Shown in pieces: positions 35,162-43,851 of a stretch of DNA of 64,000 nt. Position numbers and translations under genes: made by a program. The stretch lies in the NCBI RefSeq assembly GCF_000091325.1, contig NC_014012.1:1736001-1800000 (forward strand), given 5' to 3'. Source of the stretch: Shewanella violacea DSS12. GTDB taxonomy: Bacteria > Pseudomonadota > Gammaproteobacteria > Enterobacterales > Shewanellaceae. Each line of letters opens with the position of its first letter. Position 1 is the stretch's first letter. The notes below the pieces were generated by a model. It made no database searches. It saw nothing but the letters and a program-made list of their open reading frames with translations, and was not told the origin of the DNA.

Positions 35162-36571
35162 ATGACAACTAAGACGCGTTTTGCTCCAAGTCCTACCGGT
35201 TTTTTACATGTTGGTGGTGCTCGTACTGCTCTTTATTCATGGCTATATGCTCGTGCCAATAGTGGTGAGTTCGTTCTTCGTATTGAAGATACCGATATTG
35301 AACGTTCTACACCGGAAGCATGCCAGGCAATTCTTGATGGAATGGAGTGGTTAGGGCTTAATTGGGAGCAGGGGCCTTTTTACCAGACAAAACGTTTTGA
35401 TCGATATAATGAGATCATTGCTCAAATGTTAGAAAAGGGCAGTGCTTACAAATGTTACTGTTCACGTGACCGTATCGAGAAGATGCGTGAAGAACAGGCT
35501 GAGAAAGGCTTGAGTCAAAAGTATGATGCTTGTTGTCGTGATCTTGCTCCTCGCAATACGGATGAGCCTTTTGTTATCCGATTTAAAAACCCGACAGAGG
35601 GAACGGTAGTTTTTGACGATCATGTTCGTGGTCGAATTGAAATCGCCAATGCTGAGCTCGATGATCTTATCATTGCACGTACAGAAGGTACGCCTACTTA
35701 TAACTTCTGTGTCGTAGTAGATGATTGGGATATGGGGATCACTTGTGTAGTACGAGGTGAAGACCATATTAATAACACTCCTCGTCAAATCAATATTCTT
35801 AAAGCGTTAGGTGCTCCAATTCCTGAATATGCACACGTTGCTATGATTCTAGGTGATGATGGTGCCAAGCTTTCTAAGCGCCATGGTGCAGTTGGTGTAA
35901 TGCAGTATCGTGATGATGGCTTCTTGCCTGAAGCGCTGCTTAACTATCTAGTGCGTTTAGGCTGGTCACATGGCGATCAAGAGATCTTCTCTATAGAAGA
36001 GATGAAGCAACTCTTTAAGTTAGAAGATATCAATAAAGCCGCTTCAGCATTTAATACCGATAAATTGATTTGGTTGAATCAACACTACATCAAAAATCTT
36101 GATCCTGTTGATGTCGCCAAGCAATTAGAGTGGCATATGACAGATCAAAATATCGATACCAGTAATGGCCCTGCCTTACCCGATGTCGTGACGGCTTTGT
36201 CTGAACGTGCCAAGACATTGAAGGAGATGGCTGCATCGAGTCGTTACTTCTTTGAAGATTTTGCCGAGTTTGATGCGACAGCAGCTAAGAAGCACCTTAG
36301 AGGTGTTGCTATGGAGCCATTACAACTGGTTCAAAAGAAGTTGGCTGAGCTAAATGAGTGGACTTTAGAAGGTATTCATCAAGCAATTGAAGATACAGCT
36401 AGTGAATTAGAGGTAGGAATGGGCAAAGTAGGTATGCCTTTACGTGTCGCGGTTACAGGAGCGGGCATGTCACCTGCTGTTGATTTGACCTTATTCTTAG
36501 TTGGAAAGGCCCGTTGCGAACAAAGAATCTCCAAAGCGATTGAATTTGTAGCAAATAGAATAAATTCCTAA
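35162..36571 (+). CDS. gltX: Glutamyl-tRNA synthetase
   Basis: 469 residues from the ATG at 35162 ([13 protein letters not shown]); an in-frame GTG at 35153 has better spacing to an AGG and cannot be excluded. Class I signature [13 protein letters not shown] (HIGH-type) near residue 5-17 and [10 protein letters not shown] (KMSKS-type) near 238, with a Cys-rich zinc region [11 protein letters not shown]...CCRD. Charges tRNA-Glu in the cytoplasm. It sits directly upstream of the tRNA-Ala/tRNA-Glu array whose Glu members it charges. Confidence 0.96.
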   Translation: MTTKTRFAPSPTGFLHVGGARTALYSWLYARANSGEFVLRIEDTDIERSTPEACQAILDGMEWLGLNWEQGPFYQTKRFDRYNEIIAQMLEKGSAYKCYCSRDRIEKMREEQAEKGLSQKYDACCRDLAPRNTDEPFVIRFKNPTEGTVVFDDHVRGRIEIANAELDDLIIARTEGTPTYNFCVVVDDWDMGITCVVRGEDHINNTPRQINILKALGAPIPEYAHVAMILGDDGAKLSKRHGAVGVMQYRDDGFLPEALLNYLVRLGWSHGDQEIFSIEEMKQLFKLEDINKAASAFNTDKLIWLNQHYIKNLDPVDVAKQLEWHMTDQNIDTSNGPALPDVVTALSERAKTLKEMAASSRYFFEDFAEFDATAAKKHLRGVAMEPLQLVQKKLAELNEWTLEGIHQAIEDTASELEVGMGKVGMPLRVAVTGAGMSPAVDLTLFLVGKARCEQRISKAIEFVANRINS

Positions 36572-36579
36572 AAAACGAG

Positions 36580-36608
36580 TTGACACTTTTGGGTGCGCTG
36601 CATAGAAT
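36580..36608 (+). promoter_or_regulatory. Sigma70 promoter of the tRNA-Ala/Glu array
   Basis: TTGACA (36580-36585), 17-base spacer, TAGAAT (36603-36608), followed by a GC-rich GCGCC discriminator. It lies just after the gltX stop codon, so the tRNA array is separately transcribed from gltX. Confidence 0.82.
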
Positions 36609-36681
36609 GCGCCACGCACTTGAGACACAATGAAGCAAAAGCTTAGTAGCGACTCAAAAGTGTAATGTTAAACGTTAGTGA

Positions 36682-36757
36682 GGGGCCTTAGCTCAGCTGG
36701 GAGAGCGCAACACTGGCAGTGTTGAGGTCAGCGGTTCGATCCCGCTAGGCTCCACCA
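36682..36757 (+). tRNA. tRNA-Ala (GGC), first
   Basis: 76 bases with CCA. Anticodon GGC in ACTGGCAGT, acceptor GGGGCCT/AGGCTCC with the G3-U70 pair that marks tRNA-Ala. Confidence 0.97.
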
Positions 36758-36908
36758 TCTAACGAACACTCTTCTTAATAGAGTCTAAACAATAAGAGCC
36801 TACCCCAGAGTCTAGTGGGAGTGAGTAGGTAAGGTATGTATCCTTAGCCTTTGGATTCAAACTTATAGGCAACTCTTTGTTTGTAGAGTTTAAACAATGA
36901 ATGTCCGG

Positions 36909-37014
36909 GTCCCCATTGTCTAGAGGGAACAAGACTAGGACACCGCGTTCTTGTTTGTTAAAGAGTACGGCGCTCTCTTAATTGAGAGTGGGGTTCGAAT
37001 CCATAGCCTTCGGA
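36909..37014 (+). pseudogene. Degenerate tRNA-Glu-like element psi-1
   Basis: Begins GTCCCCATTGTCTAGAGG like tRNA-Glu, then has a D-loop insertion (GGAACAAGAC), a rebuilt anticodon region, a hairpin CTCTC-TTAATT-GAGAG where the variable loop would be, and GTTCGAATCC of a T-loop. The 3' end (ATAGCCTTCGGA) cannot pair with the 5' acceptor and there is no CCA, so it is not a working tRNA. A still more decayed relative seems to lie at about 36803-36872. Confidence 0.7.
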
Positions 37015-37070
37015 TTTGAGCTAATAGACAACTCTTTATTTGTAGAGTTTATAAAGAATGAATGTCCAGG

Positions 37071-37146
37071 GTCCCCATCGTCTAGAGGCCTAGGACACCG
37101 CCCTTTCACGGCGGTAACAGGGGTTCGAATCCCCTTGGGGATACCA
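37071..37146 (+). tRNA. tRNA-Glu (UUC), copy 1
   Basis: 76 bases with CCA; anticodon TTC in CCTTTCACG. Acceptor GTCCCCA/TGGGGAT leaves a terminal G1-U72 wobble, shared by all copies here. Confidence 0.96.
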
Positions 37147-37299
37147 AATTTATTTTTAACTGATAAATGTTTCGGTTAAATGTGAAAGATTTACTCTCTA
37201 ACGAGCCAGTGAATCGCAATGTAACGCTTTAACTCACGCCTTTGAGTTCTAGCCTATAAGCTCTTTAGTTTTATAGAGTCTAAACAATAAAAGTCCAGG

Positions 37300-37375
37300 G
37301 TCCCCATCGTCTAGAGGCCTAGGACACCGCCCTTTCACGGCGGTAACAGGGGTTCGAATCCCCTTGGGGATACCA
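37300..37375 (+). tRNA. tRNA-Glu (UUC), copy 2
   Basis: Identical to copy 1; 229 bases downstream of it. Confidence 0.96.
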
Positions 37376-37527
37376 AATTTATTTTTAACTGATAAATATT
37401 TCGGTTAAATGTGAAAGATTCACTCTCTAACGAGCCAGTAAATCGCAATGTACCGCTTTAACTCACGCCTTTGAGTTCTAGCCTATAAGCTCTTTAATTT
37501 TATAGAGTCTAAACAATAAAAGTCCGG

Positions 37528-37624
37528 GTCCCCATCGTCTAGAGGGAGTAAGACTAGGACACCGCGCAGTGGTTTCTTATAGAAAGTACGGCGGTAACAG
37601 AGGTTCGAATCCATAGCCTTCGGA
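37528..37624 (+). pseudogene. Degenerate tRNA-Glu-like element psi-2
   Basis: Starts GTCCCCATCGTCTAGAGG, then GAGTAAGAC inserted in the D-arm. The anticodon stem ACCGC/GCGGT is kept but its loop is enlarged to hold a small TTTC-TTATA-GAAA hairpin. The T-arm stem is lost and the 3' end reads ATAGCCTTCGGA without pairing or CCA. Confidence 0.75.
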
Positions 37625-37678
37625 ATTGAACTTATAGACAACTCTTTATTTGTAGAGTTTAAAGAATGAATGTCCAGG

Positions 37679-37754
37679 GTCCCCATCGTCTAGAGGCCTA
37701 GGACACCGCCCTTTCACGGCGGTAACAGGGGTTCGAATCCCCTTGGGGATACCA
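37679..37754 (+). tRNA. tRNA-Glu (UUC), copy 3
   Basis: Identical to copy 1; only 151 bases from the start of psi-2, with a distinct spacer shared by the copies that follow psi elements. Confidence 0.96.
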
Positions 37755-37906
37755 AATTTATTTTTAACTGATGTTTATTCGGTTAAATGTGAAAGATTCA
37801 CTCTCTAACGAGCCAGTGAGTCGCAATGTACCGCTTTAACTCACGCCTTTGAGTTCTAGCCTATAAGCTCTTTAGTTTTATAGAGTCTAAACAATAAAAG
37901 TCCAGG

Positions 37907-37982
37907 GTCCCCATCGTCTAGAGGCCTAGGACACCGCCCTTTCACGGCGGTAACAGGGGTTCGAATCCCCTTGGGGATACCA
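37907..37982 (+). tRNA. tRNA-Glu (UUC), copy 4
   Basis: Identical to copy 1; 228-base spacing. Confidence 0.96.
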
Positions 37983-38135
37983 AATTTATTTTTAACTGAT
38001 AAATATTTCGGTTAAATGTGAAAGATTCACTCTCTAACGAGCCAGTGAGTCGCAATGTACCGCTTTAACTCTCGCCTTTGAGTTCTAGCCTATAAGCTCT
38101 TTAATTTTATAGAGTCTAAACAATAAAAGTCCAGG

Positions 38136-38232
38136 GTCCCCATCGTCTAGAGGGAGTAAGACTAGGACACCGCGCAGTGGTTTCTTATAGGAAGTACGGC
38201 GGTAACAGAGGTTCGAATCCATAGCCTTCGGA
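38136..38232 (+). pseudogene. Degenerate tRNA-Glu-like element psi-3
   Basis: Nearly identical to psi-2, 608 bases further on, showing that the element was copied together with its neighbours. Same D-arm insertion, enlarged anticodon loop and unpaired 3' end. Confidence 0.75.
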
Positions 38233-38286
38233 ATTGAACTTATAGACAACTCTTTATTTGTAGAGTTTAAAGAATGAATGTCCAGG

Positions 38287-38362
38287 GTCCCCATCGTCTA
38301 GAGGCCTAGGACACCGCCCTTTCACGGCGGTAACAGGGGTTCGAATCCCCTTGGGGATACCA
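38287..38362 (+). tRNA. tRNA-Glu (UUC), copy 5
   Basis: Identical to copy 1; follows psi-3 at 151 bases. Confidence 0.96.
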
Positions 38363-38504
38363 ATTTTTCTTGTTTTTTTGACTTGTTGTCACGAATTCTT
38401 GAAAAGAACCCAGTTTGGGTTAAATGTACCGCTTTAACTCACGCCTTTGAGTTCTAGCCTATAAGCTCTTTAATTTTATAGAGTCTAAACAATAAAAGTC
38501 CAGG

Positions 38505-38580
38505 GTCCCCATCGTCTAGAGGCCTAGGACACCGCCCTTTCACGGCGGTAACAGGGGTTCGAATCCCCTTGGGGATACCA
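38505..38580 (+). tRNA. tRNA-Glu (UUC), copy 6
   Basis: Identical to copy 1; the spacer before it is partly different from the other spacers (38363-38420). Confidence 0.96.
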
Positions 38581-38732
38581 AATTTATTTTTAACTGATAA
38601 ATATTTCGGTTAAATGTGAAAGATTCACTCTCTAACGAGCCAGTGAGTCGCAATGTACCGCTTTAACTCACGCCTTTGAGTTCTAGCCTATAAGCTCTTT
38701 AATTTTATAGAGTCTAAACAATAAAAGTCCGG

Positions 38733-38808
38733 GTCCCCATCGTCTAGAGGCCTAGGACACCGCCCTTTCACGGCGGTAACAGGGGTTCGAATCCCCTTGG
38801 GGATACCA
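38733..38808 (+). tRNA. tRNA-Glu (UUC), copy 7
   Basis: Identical to copy 1; 228-base spacing. Confidence 0.96.
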
Positions 38809-38960
38809 AATTTATTTTTAATTGATAAATATTTCGGTTAAATGTGAAAGATTCGCTCTCTAACGAGCCAGTAAATCGCAATGTACCGCTTTAACTCACG
38901 CCTTTGAGTTCTAGCCTATAAGCTCTTTAATTTTATAGAGTCTAAACAATAAAAGTCCGG

Positions 38961-39036
38961 GTCCCCATCGTCTAGAGGCCTAGGACACCGCCCTTTCACG
39001 GCGGTAACAGGGGTTCGAATCCCCTTGGGGATACCA
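38961..39036 (+). tRNA. tRNA-Glu (UUC), copy 8
   Basis: Identical to copy 1; 228-base spacing, last Glu gene of the array. Confidence 0.96.
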
Positions 39037-39076
39037 ATTTTTCAAAGTTTCATGCTTATATTCCAGTGCATGAAAT

Positions 39077-39152
39077 GGGGCCTTAGCTCAGCTGGGAGAG
39101 CGCAACACTGGCAGTGTTGAGGTCAGCGGTTCGATCCCGCTAGGCTCCACCA
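39077..39152 (+). tRNA. tRNA-Ala (GGC), second
   Basis: Identical to the first tRNA-Ala, closing the array. Followed by the array terminator. Confidence 0.97.
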
Positions 39153-39193
39153 TATTTACCTTGTTCATATCGAGTAAGATTGGACAAACATCT

Positions 39194-39217
39194 AAACCAC
39201 CGAAAGGTGGTTTTTTT
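39194..39217 (+). terminator. Terminator of the tRNA-Ala/Glu array
   Basis: AAACCACC and GGTGGTTT arms with a GAAA loop and a run of T. The remaining bases to 39555 show no gene; a TGTAAGCGCTT half-site there is discussed under rejected items. Confidence 0.88.
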
Positions 39218-39560
39218 GTATCTGATTTTCATGATTTATTCGGTGTAAGCGCTTCTTACTGGGATTGCTATTTCCTTTTGTGTACAAGCGTCCTTCAAGT
39301 GAATTAAGCAGCAAGCTAAGCATTGATAAAGCTAGGGTTCATGTTTTCGCTATATGAGTTAGGTGGCGCCTAATATCAAACGGTATAGGTGGGGTAGGCT
39401 GGGTGCCTGAGTCGAGAATATCATCTAGTTTTAATCATAGTTTCAATCATAGTTGCAATCGATAGTATCTATGTCACTAGTTTACATTCTGCTCAATGTG
39501 CAGAGATATATGCCGCCAGGCATTAGCCCATCTTGAATCTACGAAATCCAAAGCATAAAA

Positions 39561-39583
39561 AAAGCCATCTCAATGATGGCTTT
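39561..39583 (-). terminator. Terminator of the ABC transporter gene
   Basis: Perfect 9-bp arms AAAGCCATC/GATGGCTTT with a 5-base loop; on the minus strand the stem is followed by a T-run. Confidence 0.85.
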
Positions 39584-39606
39584 CATCTTCTAATTACGGA
39601 AAGTAA

Positions 39607-41436
39607 TTAATCTAGGCCTAAGAAGCCACCAGTCTGATGCGCCCATAGTTGGGCATATATACCGCCAGCGTTTATCAGTTCTTGATGGGTGCCTTCCTCA
39701 ACAATATTACCTTCATCTAAGACAATTAATCTATCCATTGCAGCTATGGTGGATAGTCTATGGGCAATGGCTATCACAGTCTTTCCCTCCATAAGCTGGT
39801 ATAAGCTTTCTTGTATCGCGGCTTCTACTTCCGAGTCTAGTGCCGATGTTGCCTCATCCAGTAGCAAGATAGGTGCATTCTTGAGAAGCACTCTTGCGAT
39901 GGCGATGCGTTGTCTCTGTCCGCCTGAGAGTTTGACACCTCGTTCACCCACTTGAGCATCTAGGCCTAAATTCCCTTCTGCATCCGTCAGGCTTTGGATG
40001 AAGTCATAGGCTTGTGCACTTTTTATTGCACTCTTTAGTTCCTCTTCACTGGCATCAGGCTTTCCATAGAGAATATTTTCTCGAATAGATCTGTGTAGCA
40101 ATGACGTATCTTGGGTGACCATGCCTATGTTGGCGCGCAGAGAGTCTTGTTGAACATGTTTAATATTCTGTTTGTCGATTTCGATAGTGCCTTTTTCAAC
40201 ATCGTAGAAGCGCATCAAGAGGTTGACTAATGTTGATTTTCCAGCGCCAGAGCGACCCACTAGCCCAACTTTCTCACCGGCTTTAATCTTTAAGTTTAGT
40301 TTTTCGATGACACCGCTATTCTCACCATAGTGAAAGCTGACTTCGGTGAAGTCGATGGCGCCTTTTTCAACACTGATTTTTGGTGCATCTTTTAAATCTT
40401 GAATCTCGGTCGGCTGTGACAAGGTGTTCATACCGTCGGTAACTGTGCCTATATTCTCGAACAAGGAACTTATTTCCCACATGATCCACTGGGACATGCC
40501 ATTCAACCTTAAGGCTAGGCTAATGGCTATGGCAATAGCGCCTACTGTAATAGCACTCGTTGTCCATAACCAGATTGACACGGCTGCTATGGCAAATGCG
40601 AGCAGGTAGTTGATGATCTGCACACTGACATTGATACCTGTAACGAGTCGCATCTGTCTATACACGGTATCCAGAAACGTCTGCATGCTGCCTTTGGCGT
40701 ATTCGGCTTCTTTCTGGGTGTGGGAAAACAGTTTCACTGTGGTGATATTGGTATAGCTGTCGACGAGGCGACCAGTCATATTTGAACGAGCATCGGCCTG
40801 TTCGGTGGATACTTGCTTCAATCGAGGTAAAAATCGGAACTGCAGGCCGATATACAAGCCTAACCAGATCAACATAGGTAGCATTAATCGTAGATCTGCA
40901 TTGGCTATCATAACCAGCATAGAGGTGAAATAAACTAAGATGTACACAAGTACATCCAAAAGTTTAGTCACGGTTTCTCTGACTGCTAAAGACGTTTGCA
41001 TCACCTTAGTGGCGATACGACCCGCAAAATCATTTTGATAGAAAGAAACACTCTGTTTTAGTAAATATCTATGGGCTAACCATCTGATGGACATGGGGTA
41101 GTTCCCCAGGAGTCCTTGATAAACAATGAGTGCATGTAACAGGACTAACGAGGGGATCACCACTAAGACTAATACCGTCATGCCGATCAGCTTGATGCCT
41201 TCATTTTCAAACAAGGTATCAGGGTCATTGGCTATCAATAAGTCGACAAGCTGGCCCATGAAGCCGAATAATGAGACCTCTAATATGGCTAGAATGGCAG
41301 TAATGATGGACATTAATATCAGCGGGCGTTCAAATCCTTTGGTGTAATGACGGCAAAATGCATATATCCCTTGAGGAGGCTGCTCGGGCTCCGCAGCGGG
41401 GAGAGGGTCAACCCATGACTCGAATCGTTTAAACAT
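39607..41436 (-). CDS. ABC exporter, fused membrane and ATPase domains
   Basis: 609 residues. Six membrane segments (about 35-320), then a nucleotide-binding domain (about 355-595) with Walker A GRSGAGKST, Q-loop GMVTQDTSLLH, signature LSGGQRQRIAIAR, Walker B ILLLDEATSALD and H-loop IAHRL. It is a half-transporter of the MsbA/multidrug type that works as a homodimer at the inner membrane. Unlike drug exporters with a known partner, it stands alone with its own terminator, and the substrate cannot be predicted. Confidence 0.9.
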   Translation of the reverse strand: MFKRFESWVDPLPAAEPEQPPQGIYAFCRHYTKGFERPLILMSIITAILAILEVSLFGFMGQLVDLLIANDPDTLFENEGIKLIGMTVLVLVVIPSLVLLHALIVYQGLLGNYPMSIRWLAHRYLLKQSVSFYQNDFAGRIATKVMQTSLAVRETVTKLLDVLVYILVYFTSMLVMIANADLRLMLPMLIWLGLYIGLQFRFLPRLKQVSTEQADARSNMTGRLVDSYTNITTVKLFSHTQKEAEYAKGSMQTFLDTVYRQMRLVTGINVSVQIINYLLAFAIAAVSIWLWTTSAITVGAIAIAISLALRLNGMSQWIMWEISSLFENIGTVTDGMNTLSQPTEIQDLKDAPKISVEKGAIDFTEVSFHYGENSGVIEKLNLKIKAGEKVGLVGRSGAGKSTLVNLLMRFYDVEKGTIEIDKQNIKHVQQDSLRANIGMVTQDTSLLHRSIRENILYGKPDASEEELKSAIKSAQAYDFIQSLTDAEGNLGLDAQVGERGVKLSGGQRQRIAIARVLLKNAPILLLDEATSALDSEVEAAIQESLYQLMEGKTVIAIAHRLSTIAAMDRLIVLDEGNIVEEGTHQELINAGGIYAQLWAHQTGGFLGLD

Positions 41437-41604
41437 CTGTTACTCAACCATAATGAATTATTTATATCTGTCGCTAGCATATCTCAAATCGATCACTTTG
41501 ACTTCACTTTGCCTTTTTTGTATTCAGTTCCGTTTTCCGCTAGTTCACGGCCCAAATATTCAGTAAAGTGCTTATAAGGATTTACTCTTATAGTTAGCAC
41601 GAAT

Positions 41605-43134
41605 ATGTCGAAGCTTATGTCTAAGTTATCCAATGAATCTTGTAGAAAAGCCAGGTTGTCCCGGGATCCGCGATTCGACGGCAAATTTTTTATCGGGGTT
41701 CTTACTACCGGTATTTTTTGTCGACCAATTTGTCCTGCAGTGGCTCCGAAGGAGGAGAATGTTCGTTATTTTGATTCAGCGGTTAGTGCATCCTTAGCAG
41801 GGCTAAGGCCGTGTCTTCGTTGTCGCCCTGACAGTGCCCCAAACTCTAGTGCCTGGAAAGGTACTCGCACGACGTTAGAGCGAGCACTTACCTTGATAGA
41901 AGCTGGTGTGCTCTCTGGAAATGATGCTATAGACATAGAGGCCCTATCGGCTAGGTTGGGCATTTCTAGCCGTTATCTCAGGCAGGTCTTTAGTGACAAT
42001 TTTGGTACGTCTCCTAAAAAGTATGCTCAATTTCGTGATTTAATGTTCGCTAAACAGCTGCTACATCAGACAAATTTAAGCGTCACTCAAGTTGCGTTTG
42101 CATCAGGATTTAACAGTGTCAGGCGATTCAATGAATCATTTAAACAAACGTTAAGACTCACGCCTACCGCCCTTAGAAAAACGACTCAGAAGAAGACTCA
42201 AGTTGGAAAGGGGACTGATAAGCCTGAACTGATAACCCAAGGTGTGATGCTATCTCTGTTTTTTTCCTACAGGCCGCCTTTGAATTGGGCTCGTCAGTTG
42301 GCTTTTTATCGGCTGCGTATGGTTGACAAAATGGAGTGGGATCTCGGTGGTGAGGGTTATGGAAGAAGCTTCCAGTTGGGTGAGGCGAAAGGATATTTCG
42401 AGGTAAACCATCTAGTAGACAAAAATGGCTTTAAGATCAATATTTATCTGGCTTCGAGTGACCATCTTGCCAGTTTAAAAGATATCACCATGCAAATCCG
42501 TAGATTGCTAGATTTGGATGCTGATATTGATAAGATTGAAAACCTTATAGGCGCGACCGCCATCATGACCCAAGGTATGATTAGCGGCCTAAGGTTACCT
42601 GGCACTTGGTCTGTTTTTGAAGCGGGCTGCCGTGCCGTTCTCGGTCAGCAGGTGAGCATCATTCAAGCTAGCGCACTGTTAAATACACTGGTTAAAGCTT
42701 ATGGTGAAAATGTCACGATTTCCGGTAAGAAAATGATACTTTTCCCTAGGCCTGAAGTCATTGCTGCAGCGTCTCTGGATGAGCTTAAAATGCCGGGAGC
42801 GCGGAAAGCAGCACTGAAAGCTCTGGGATTATTTGTCAGTGAGCATCCTGACGGTGCTGTCGATGACTGGCTATCTATTAAAGGCATAGGTCCATGGACG
42901 TTAGCCTATGCCAAGATGCGCGGCCTAAGCGATCCTGATATCTTATTGTGTTCCGATCTAGTGGTTAAGAAAAAGGTATTATCTCTGTATCAACAAGGCG
43001 TAGACCCCGTTCCCCATGATAAGCAAACAAAGACGTTAACCCGAGTAGAGTATAGTCAGCTAACAGATATGCTCACCGAGCAAGCTTCACCCTGGGGAAG
43101 TTACTTAACGTTTCAATTATGGAACCTAGCATGA
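41605..43134 (+). CDS. alkA: Ada-AraC-AlkA fusion (3-methyladenine DNA glycosylase)
   Basis: 509 residues with three modules. First, an Ada-type zinc domain (about 15-80) with Cys39, Cys43, Cys70 and Cys73 (FCRPIC, PCLRC), of which the first can accept methyl from phosphotriesters. Second, an AraC helix-turn-helix (about 85-190). Third, an AlkA glycosylase (about 205-505) with helix-hairpin-helix KGIGPWTLAYAKMRG and a catalytic-type Asp in CSDLVVKKK. It both senses alkylation and removes alkylated bases. Start could also be the ATG at 41617. The ogt gene overlaps its stop. Confidence 0.9.
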   Translation: MSKLMSKLSNESCRKARLSRDPRFDGKFFIGVLTTGIFCRPICPAVAPKEENVRYFDSAVSASLAGLRPCLRCRPDSAPNSSAWKGTRTTLERALTLIEAGVLSGNDAIDIEALSARLGISSRYLRQVFSDNFGTSPKKYAQFRDLMFAKQLLHQTNLSVTQVAFASGFNSVRRFNESFKQTLRLTPTALRKTTQKKTQVGKGTDKPELITQGVMLSLFFSYRPPLNWARQLAFYRLRMVDKMEWDLGGEGYGRSFQLGEAKGYFEVNHLVDKNGFKINIYLASSDHLASLKDITMQIRRLLDLDADIDKIENLIGATAIMTQGMISGLRLPGTWSVFEAGCRAVLGQQVSIIQASALLNTLVKAYGENVTISGKKMILFPRPEVIAAASLDELKMPGARKAALKALGLFVSEHPDGAVDDWLSIKGIGPWTLAYAKMRGLSDPDILLCSDLVVKKKVLSLYQQGVDPVPHDKQTKTLTRVEYSQLTDMLTEQASPWGSYLTFQLWNLA

Positions 43135-43688
43135 AGCAATTAACGGATGTTGCAGGATTTGTCGATATAGATAAAGGCTCGCCAATTACCTCAGATACCA
43201 TTATGGCTAAAACCGTGACGACTCAGCTAGGGGAGATTTATATTAAGGCCAATCAATTTGGTTTATCACATTTAAGTTTAGTTGCAGCTAAGCTGGAGAT
43301 GAGTGAGTCGACAGAGTTAAATCAACAAGCTTCTACTTATTTAATACAGGCTGAACGTGAGCTAAAGGAGTACTTTGCCGGCCAGCGACAGCACTTTTCG
43401 GTTCCTTTAGCACCTAAGGGGACCGAGTTTCAAAAAGCCGTGTGGCAAGCCTTGTTAGCACTCGATTACGGTACTACTTGTTGTTATGCCGATATTGCTA
43501 ACCAGATAAACAGGCCTAAGGCCGTGAGAGCGGTCGGGGCGGCGAATGGCGCTAACTCTATTGCCATCATCATCCCATGCCATAGAGTGATTGGAAAGGA
43601 TGGCAGTTTAACCGGTTATGCCTATGGTCTCGAGATGAAAAAATCTCTGCTTAAATTGGAACGCTGTACAGACTTTAAGCTGGTTTAA
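43131..43688 (+). CDS. ogt: Methylated-DNA--protein-cysteine methyltransferase
   Basis: 185 residues from the ATG at 43131, which overlaps the alkA stop (ATGA) and has GGA 7 bases upstream; an in-frame ATG at 43119 is the alternative. Active-site IPCHRVIG with the acceptor Cys, and the helix-turn-helix ADIANQINRPKAVRAVG. It removes O6-methyl from guanine in one suicidal transfer. Coupling to the Ada/AlkA fusion rebuilds the adaptive-response set in two genes. Confidence 0.93.
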   Translation: MKQLTDVAGFVDIDKGSPITSDTIMAKTVTTQLGEIYIKANQFGLSHLSLVAAKLEMSESTELNQQASTYLIQAERELKEYFAGQRQHFSVPLAPKGTEFQKAVWQALLALDYGTTCCYADIANQINRPKAVRAVGAANGANSIAIIIPCHRVIGKDGSLTGYAYGLEMKKSLLKLERCTDFKLV

Positions 43689-43851
43689 TGACCCGTTTAT
43701 TTGAGTTTTCTTCTGCTCTGGATGGCCTCATAGGTCTTAGGGGTAAAAGACCTCAAGGGTTAAAATCAAAATAAAAGCTTTCCCTGCTGATCTAGCGTAG
43801 AATATGGGCCATATTTAATATTGTCCTCTTTTTACGGATCTGTCCATCCTT

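Noticed and set aside
37483..38294. Two similar minus-strand ORFs (67 and 69 codons) in the tRNA-Glu array
   Set aside because: They are antisense to the psi elements and spacers and are alike only because the DNA is duplicated.
33620..39152. Regular repeat spacing suggesting a CRISPR array
   Set aside because: The repeats are tRNA genes with conserved cloverleaf structure; spacers are conserved, not unique.
39244..39257. TGTAAGCGCTTCTT, similar to the LacI-type operator
   Set aside because: Matches only 11 of 14, is not palindromic, and lies downstream of the tRNA terminator with no promoter to control.
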